From: Nyssa sinensis
Taxonomy: Eukaryota > Streptophyta > Magnoliopsida > Cornales > Nyssaceae
DNA: 64,000 nucleotides
Direction of reading: 5' to 3'
Assembly (NCBI GenBank): GCA_008638375.1
Contig: VIRR01000467.1
Coordinates: 1-64,000, forward strand
The notes under the pieces are model-generated. The model saw only the letters and a program-made list of their open reading frames with translations. It was not told the DNA's origin and did no database searches. Position numbers and translations under genes: made by a program. Numbering within the stretch: the stretch's first letter is position 1; each line of letters begins with the position of its first letter. Shown here in pieces: positions 57,664 through 64,000 of this stretch.

Positions 57664-57668
57664 GATAG

Positions 57669-58505
57669 ATTTGGGCCTCATGAAATATTTTCTTGGCATC
57701 CAAGTGTGGCAGTCAAAAGGAAAGATCTTCATTTCTTAAGAAAAAAACACTAAGGATAGGCTGAAAAACTGCAACATTTCAAAGTGTAAGTTGGTGGCCT
57801 TGAATGAAAAGCTACAACAAAATGATAGAGCGCAAAAATCATTGCCACTCTCTATTGTAGCTTAGTTGGCTCATTGATTTATGTCACAAACACAAGGCTC
57901 GATATCATCTACCAGTTAGAGTTATTTTCAGATTCATGAGTGAACCAAGTCAAATCCATCATTTTGTAACAAAGCAAATACTACGATATTTTCAAGGCAC
58001 AAAAAATTTTGGCATCCAATATGTCACTGAAAAAGACTGTAGTTTAGTTAGGTATACTGATAGTGGTTAGGTTGGATCCATTGATGACAAAAAAAGTACA
58101 CCTGACTATATTTTATGCATTGGCTCAAAAGCAATCTCATGGTCTTTCAAAAATTAGAAGATTGCAGTGTTTTCCTCCGTACAAGTAAAATATATTGCAG
58201 CCACTGAAATTGTTTGTGAAGCAGTTTGGCGAAGAAGAATTTTTGCAGATTTGTAGAAAAATCAAAAAGATCCCATGATAATTTATTGCGACAATATGTC
58301 TATTATTGCTATGACAAAAAATCTAGTTTTTCATACCAAGTCAAAACATATTGAACTCCGTCATCACTTTATAAAAAATTTGGCCAACAAAGAATAAATA
58401 CAGCTGAATTTTGTCAACACTAACGAGAAATACGCAAATGCACTTACAAAAGCAATCACTTCAGAAAAATTAGAGCAGTTCAAACATTTCATATATGTTA
58501 CAAAT
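57669..58505 (+). pseudogene. Copia reverse transcriptase 3' part and RNase H, broken
   Basis: Starts with LGLMKYFLGIQVWQ. Later pieces in several frames give KYIAATEIVCEAVWRR, IIYCDNMSIIAM, HTKSKHIELRHHFI and NEKYANALTKA, the usual copia RNase H landmarks. Multiple frameshifts and stops are present. Confidence 0.82.
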
Positions 58506-58515
58506 TAAGAGGGGG
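58506..58515 (+). other. Polypurine tract of copia element
   Basis: AAGAGGGGG directly precedes the 3' LTR; it is the plus-strand primer site in this class. Confidence 0.75.
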
Positions 58516-58928
58516 TGTCAAAGAGTAATTTGTAATATAAATCAAATATTGTGGCTAAAAGTCATCTTTTACTACTCAATAATGGGTGAAACTCTTTGAA
58601 TAACAACCTTTGTATAGAAGCATTTAATGCTTGATGTCTTAATGTCACAGAGTCTAGATTTCTTATGCATTTTTAGTCCTATAGTATAGGCTACTATTAG
58701 TTGTTGATCTTTGACAACCATTAAATGTATTCCCATGTGATGTAGTTGTAAAGTTATTTTCAATTTCTCTACATAAAGGCTATGTGTAAGGCCTTTGGTT
58801 ATACCAATTACAAGAAACAAATAAAGGAAATATTGTTTCCCACTTTGACTATACCTCCTTCCATTTTTCTATACATATTTTACACACATGTTGAGTTTGC
58901 CTCACCCATGTAGCTTTGCACCCCAACA
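58516..58928 (+). repeat. Copia 3' LTR
   Basis: Begins TGTCAAAGAGTAATTTG and ends GCACCCCAACA. The TATA box of the 5' copy is TACATAAAGG here. Scattered substitutions separate the two copies. Confidence 0.9.
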
Positions 58929-59180
58929 AATAGTATTCTAAAGCATTAAATAGACTTGTTAGAAATAAATCATTCCTACAAATTAGTAGTAGTAAGCTTC
59001 CTCCACATGATCCTACTAGTATTTTACTAATTTTTCATATTTGTTTGTTGTGATAAAATATCAGTATTTAGAATATTGGTATATATTTTAGTAAGTAATT
59101 TTCTACATATATAAGTACTCATCTTTAGTTAATTTCTATCGCTATCACAACTCACAAAAGGATTTGAACTTGAGATAAAA

Positions 59181-60850
59181 GAGATGGATGGAATACATAA
59201 AGGACTATGATTTCGACCTATAGTATCATTCTAGAAAAGCCAGTGTTATGGCTGACGTGCTTAGCAGGAGATTTCATAAGAACCTAACAAGTATGCTCAT
59301 TTGCGAGTGGGAGATGCTAGAGGTAGTAGCAGAATTTGATATGTATCTTGATGAGACCGATGGAGTTGTCACACCATTTTCTGTTGATGCATACCCTAGC
59401 TTGCTTAGTCGTGTTGTCGACATAGTTGCAAGATCTCGAGGCCGAGACTGTTCATACTCGTATCATCAGTGGTGACACTATCAATGGTTTGGCACTTTAC
59501 AATGACCATGGGTTGAGATTCCAGAGCCGAATTTATGTTCCACAGCCTTTTCGCGAGGAGCTTATGCGCGAGTTCCACCATTCTAGATTGGTAGTGCATC
59601 CGGGAAGTACAAAGATGTATCACAATCTTCGCAGATAATATTGGTGGAAGGGCATGAAAGCCGACGTGACAGGATTCATTAGCCGATGTTTGACTTGTCG
59701 GCAAGTTAAGGCAGAGCACCAAAGGCTAGCAGGATTACTTCAGCCACTTCTAGTTGCCGAGTGGAAATGGGAGCATGTGAATATGGACTTTGTTTCGGGA
59801 TTGCCTAAATCACCATGGGGACACGACACCATTTGGGTGGTAGTGGATCAACTGACGAAATTGGCACACTTTTTGCCTATCAGGACTACAAATTCAGTGG
59901 ACACGCTTAGCCAATTGTACGTATATGAGATCATTCAACTTCACGGGGTTCTAGTGTCTATTGTTTCAGACAATGATGCATGATTCACGGGACGTTTCTG
60001 GCAGAGTCTACAAGGAGCCTTAGGCATCGAGTTACGGTTTAGCACGACATTTCACCCAGAGACTGACGGTCAGTCAAAGCGTACCATTCAGACCTTAGAG
60101 GATATGCTATGCACTTGTGTCATGGATTTTCGAGGCAGTTGGGAGGACCACTTGCCACTTGTGGAGTTTTTCTACAACAACAGCTACCTGGCTAGCATCG
60201 AAATGGCACCGTTTGAAGCATTGTATGGTAGACTTTGTAGATTACCTATCTGTTGGATTGAGGTCAGGGATGCGACATTTTTAGGTCCAGATTTAGTCAG
60301 GGAAACCACGGAAAAGGTGAAAATCATCCGACAACAACTACTCATGGCATAGAGTATATAGAAGAGTTATGCAGACAAGATGCGAAAATACTTAGCTTTT
60401 GAGGTGGGGAATCACATATTCCTTAAGGTTACCCCACAGAAGGGTTTGGCTAGATTTGGTTGCGGTAGGAAATTGGTGCCAAGGTACATAGGACCGTTCG
60501 AGATCCTTGAGTGAATTGGAGAGGTTGCTTACCGTCTTGCCTTACCACCACACCTAGCGGGAGTCCACAATGTGTTTCATGTTTCTATGCTTCGTAAGTA
60601 TGAGCCAGATCCTTCACATGTTTTAGATTGGACCAATTTGGGAGTTAAGGAGGATACTTCATATGAGGAATGACCCATTCAAATTCTAGATTCGAGAAAG
60701 CAAGTTTTACGAGGCAAGACCATTCATTTGGTCAAGGTCTTATGGCAACACCATGGCATGTAGGAGGCCACGTGAGAGCGCGAGGATGGACTTTGCACCA
60801 AACATCGAGAATTATTCCTTGATAGAGGTATTATTTAAATTTCAGGGATG
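59181..60850 (+). pseudogene. Ty3/gypsy integrase region, 5'-truncated and broken
   Basis: Opens in the tail of RNase H (YHSRKASVMADVLSRR). The integrase zinc finger follows (FHHSRLVVHPGSTKMYHNLRR and CLTCRQVK). In the core, MDFVSGLPKS and IVSDNDA carry the two Asp residues, but the third acidic position in [13 protein letters not shown] is Lys. A C-terminal GPFEIL, HNVFHVSMLRKY and LVKVLWQHHGM part is chromovirus-like. In-frame stops lie at 59636, 59981, 60350 and later, with a frameshift near 59430. No LTR was found. It cannot be active. Confidence 0.85.
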
Positions 60851-61451
60851 AAATTTCTTTTAGTTTAGAATATTCATTTAGTGCTCGGAGTAATAAAAGA
60901 AACTAAAGAAATATACAGATGCAACACCAAAAATAATGGCAGGTCGAGGGCTAAGAAGATGCACACACCTCAACTATGCATGATAAGAAGCACATTACTC
61001 TTTCCAAACTTTGACTAGATTTATTTATCATTTATTCATGAATTAGTACTAGAAGAAGTTCAAGATCTGTTGCAAACAATTATTTAAACTCACGTACACA
61101 AAATACTAACTAATGAGTTATATTGATGAAAAACTAGAGGACGATAAGAGAAATAGATAAATAAATAATATATGTGGAATACCTGTTTAAGTGTTCCCAC
61201 TCCATTTCAGCCTATACATCCAAAAGGAAAAACTTTAGGAAACAAAGATTAGAGAAAAATAAATAGAAATGGAAAATTAGAAATGCTCATCCATATCACA
61301 TAATTCATTGAAAAAGGTCTGGATGCAAGTAGTTGGAAACTTAAATTTTCTTTTTTAAATGGCTACCTTGGTCTAGTTACGCCTACAGAATGAAAATCAT
61401 AAGAACCCAAAAGGTCCCCCAAAACAAACATGGAAAATATTATATTATGGA

Positions 61452-61482
<31 letters not shown>

Positions 61483-61485
61483 AAA
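60850..61485. other. No gene seen
   Basis: AT-rich. A phrase at about 61178 ('ggaatacctgtttaagtgtt', 'cccactccatttcag') resembles one inside both copies of the 0.6-kb repeat to the right. A TA microsatellite lies at 61450-61477. Confidence 0.4.
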
Positions 61486-62100
61486 ATGTTGGAAGTGTGA
61501 ATTATCAAAGAAGATAAGACTTTTGGTTTAATGCATTGATGGCTACCAATATAAAAATTTAACATCAAAGAATGGCAAGCATGAAGCCGACAGCTATCCA
61601 TGTGGTTTCAAAATAAAATAATAAAAAAAAATTATAATATTAGGAATATAGTTCTTTGAACACCAGTTCAGGTGCTCCCACTCTTTTCAGAATGAATCAC
61701 ATAAATATAAAAACAATAGATTCTCCTTCCCATCATTTACACAATCCCTAAAGATATAAAATTCACAATGGAATACAAAACACAAAGTGAAAGTGCAATT
61801 GTGGCAACAAGGTAAACAAATTAAACAATAACTAAGGTAAGAGTTTCAACAAATTAGTATCCCTAAGGTTACATCTAATTCGATAAAAGTGGAAGGATAT
61901 ACAGAAATTAGCAAAGCCACAATGATGACAAACACAAATCAAGAAACAATTTGTAAAAAAATCATATAGATAGGGTTTCTCCAATTTAGTCCATCAAAAA
62001 AATTATGAAAAACTCAAAAGACGGCAGTTGAAAAAAGAAATATAATCGAAGATCCTCCTCTAAAAAAAATAAAACAAAATAGAAAATTTTAAACAGTCAT
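61486..62100. repeat. 0.6-kb direct duplication, copy 1
   Basis: Begins TGTTGGAAGTGTGAATTATC and ends 'ttttaaacagtcat'. It matches copy 2 along its whole length with scattered changes and small indels. No ORF is shared between copies. Confidence 0.85.
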
Positions 62101-62829
62101 TTCATTCACTTAACAACCACAATAGCCAAGAAACTAATTTTTCAAAAAACTTAAAAGGGGGGATGCGGGCTAGCCCTATTAAAAAAAACATTGTACCGAG
62201 GAGGAGGTAAAAGAAATAAGAGAAAGAGATCTAAAAAAATGTAAGAGAGAAACAACAATAAGATAGAAACATGTGCATGTATATTAAGCGAAGGAAGTCT
62301 ACAGTAAGATAGAAAAAACCAAGAATCTAGTGCTATTGCACTCAATTGTGATCTCTAACATAAATAACTATAAGTAGTTCCATTTTCTATTTTTTGTTTC
62401 CAACATACAAACATGATGATAGATAAATAATTAAAAATATTTTCATATAATCAAGGTACCTTATGTGCATTAGATAATAATGCAATTAGCGAGAGTTTGA
62501 ATGTTAATGCAACTTAGTCCTCACCAAGCAAATTATTTTATTTTTGGATAAGTTACCTTCGCCAAACAATTCAAATACCTAGAAATCTAATTAATTATGA
62601 CAAGGCTATATTCCCCCTACCAACAAGACTCTTAACGGATAATAGAAGAGAAAATTTTCTACCTTGTGAGGTCAAGTTTCATGAAGACCATTTATCTACA
62701 TAAGGCTGCATATGATACGTCAAAACAAATATTGTAGTAAATATAAACAACGTTACAACCTAAAACAACAAACACGTCACCCCTCCTAACAGGATGAATA
62801 AGCATTTGACACTCCCCCACTATTGGACA
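62101..62829. other. Spacer between duplicated copies, no gene seen
   Basis: AT-rich spacer. An unrelated 64-codon open frame on the minus strand (62151-62345) is not supported by any family likeness. Confidence 0.4.
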
Positions 62830-63439
62830 ATGTCAGAAAGTATGAATTATCATAGAAAGATATGGCTTTTAGTTAAATGCATGGATGGCTACCAATATAA
62901 AAATTTAACATCAAAGAATCGCAAGCTTGAACCGACAACTGTTCATGTGGTTTCAATATAAATAATAAAAAAAAAATTAATATTAGGAAGATAGTTCTTG
63001 GAATACCAGTTCAAGTGCTTCCATTCTTTTCAAAATGAATCACACCGCCCCCCAAAAAAAGAAGTCATTTACACAATCCCTAAAGACATAAAATTCACAA
63101 TGAAACACAAAAGACAAAGCGAAAATGCAATTGTGAAAGCATGGTAAACAAATAACTTAACAATAACTAATGGTAAGAGTTTTAGCAAATTAGTATACCT
63201 ACGGTTACATCTAATTCGATAAAAGTGAAAGAATATATAGAAATTAGCATGGGCCGCAAGAATGACAAGTACAAATCAAGAAACAGTATAAGAAGTTCAT
63301 ATAGAAAAGGTTTCTCTAATTTAATCCATCAAAAAAATTATGAAAAATTCAAGAGATGGCCGACAATTGAACAAAGAAATATAACTAAAGATCCTCCTCT
63401 CATATAAAAAGAACAAAATAGGACATTTTAAACAGTCAC
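62830..63439. repeat. 0.6-kb direct duplication, copy 2
   Basis: Matches copy 1 ('gatggctaccaatataaaa', 'aatttaacatcaaagaatc', 'gttacatctaattcgataaa'). It ends where copia RNase H sequence begins on the other strand. Confidence 0.85.
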
Positions 63440-63442
63440 TAG

Positions 63443-63695
63443 AGCGAGCCACTACATTCTTTGTTTTATTGTGCCACATAACAGGATTATCACTAACAGA
63501 TGTACAATACCCAAAAGTTGGCCGTCGATCACTCTGATTACCTGCCCAGTCAACATTAGAAAAACCAATAACTGATAAAATGGATGATGGCTTATGGAAC
63601 AATCCTTTTCCTGGTACTCCCTTTAGATACCGAAGAATGAGACAAACAGCCTCCCAATGAGGCTTATGAGGAGCATGCATAAATTGACTAAGCTA
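63443..63695 (-). pseudogene. Copia reverse transcriptase/RNase H fragment, minus strand
   Basis: The minus strand reads LSQFMHAPHKPHWEAVCLIL, RYLKGVPGKGLF, VIGFSNVDWAGNQSDRRPTF, GYC and NVVARSS, the usual copia sequence between reverse transcriptase and RNase H. The homology stops abruptly at ARSS, where the expected AEAEYRA is replaced by duplicated-repeat DNA. It belongs to a different copia lineage from the 51.6-58.9 kb element. Confidence 0.88.
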
Positions 63696-64000
63696 GAATT
63701 GGTCTTATCTCAGTTTACTGATAAGTGATAACTCTTTCTTGACTAGCTTGAGGAAGCTTGCTTTAGCTGCTATTGTATACTTTATATATATGGGAAGAGA
63801 TGAACAACCATTTATGGAAAAGAAAAAGTGCTAATCCTGATATAATTATTCAAAGCATTAACAAACTAGTGCTCATCAAAGTCGCCACTTGGAAGAAAAT
63901 CCCTAACACTTCAAAAAATTGGATGGCTACCTTTACAGGAATCTTCCTAGGAGTATTTTCAAAAAAAAAAAAAGAAACAAAAACAAAACAATGTATGATT
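63696..64000. other. No gene seen
   Basis: AT-rich, with poly-A near 63960. It may continue the copia fragment in decayed form, but I could not read it. Confidence 0.3.

Larger units (their letters stand above)
51632..58928 (+). mobile_element. Degenerate Ty1/copia retrotransposon with both LTRs
   Basis: The LTRs are 411 and 413 bp. Between them lie a primer-binding site, gag, protease, integrase, reverse transcriptase and RNase H in copia order, then a polypurine tract. Many in-frame stops occur. Reverse transcriptase is split by an insertion at 55034-57663. Flanks AACTC and AATAG agree at only 3 of 5 bases. The element lies about 100 bp after the GLR stop. Without the insertion it is about 4.7 kb, a normal copia length. 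Confidence 0.92.

Overview
This window is repeat-dominated nuclear DNA of a flowering plant, probably a eudicot with a large, transposon-rich genome. It is AT-rich and full of (TA)n, (GT)n and (GA)n tracts. It carries Ty1/copia and Ty3/gypsy protein remnants, several MITEs and one broken plant glutamate receptor-like (GLR) gene with plant-type introns. No intact protein-coding gene was found. All calls are made by eye, without alignment software.

About 3.5-47 kb is a Russian-doll stack of very long, non-coding TG...CA elements. Their termini are typically TGTAACACCCC or TGTARAGA at the 5' end and GGGATGTGACA or GGGGCGTGACA at the 3' end. Target duplications show who inserted into whom. L1 (3761-11929, minus; CAATT) holds L2 (8123-11874; ATTAC). 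L3 (12987-19930; CCATT) holds L4 (13407-16375; GATCT). L6 (26880-30078; TCTTT) stands alone. L7 (30188 to about 47060) holds L8 (30388-33664; GGCTT) and L9 (34164-44139, minus; ACAAC/ACAAT), and L9 holds L10 (37357-43232; ATAGT). L5 (from 21736) is a degraded relative. With TG/CA ends, 5-bp duplications, 3-6 kb length and no coding interior, solo LTRs of a giant-LTR retrotransposon are the best explanation. I saw no matching internal region in the window.

These elements share a layout. Several have a pol III-like A/B box on the antisense strand near the 5' end. Then come a TA/GT microsatellite, a GA-rich tract, a GTAAGT or GTAAAC donor, an AGTTGCAG acceptor, a GC-rich island and an array of 100-150 bp modules built on a small hairpin. 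Last comes a 3' intron-like block with donor, branch-point motif and acceptor. That intron-like block is the strongest candidate for something undescribed. It holds independently expanded minisatellites in several copies, including about 14 copies of a 55-bp unit in L10.

About 47.07-51.53 kb is a GLR pseudogene. It lacks its first exon where it abuts the truncated 3' end of L7, and it has in-frame TGA and TAG stops, but its introns, pore, SYTASLTS motif and C-terminus are still readable.

About 51.6-58.9 kb is a degenerate Ty1/copia element with both LTRs, lying just downstream of the GLR stop. Its reverse transcriptase is split by a 2.63-kb solo LTR (55034-57663; GATAG), which itself holds a hAT-like MITE (55419-55941).

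About 59.2-60.85 kb is a 5'-truncated Ty3/gypsy chromovirus-like integrase region. The last 3 kb holds a 0.6-kb direct duplication and a reverse-strand copia RNase H fragment. Stretches not named are AT-rich and showed nothing recognisable.
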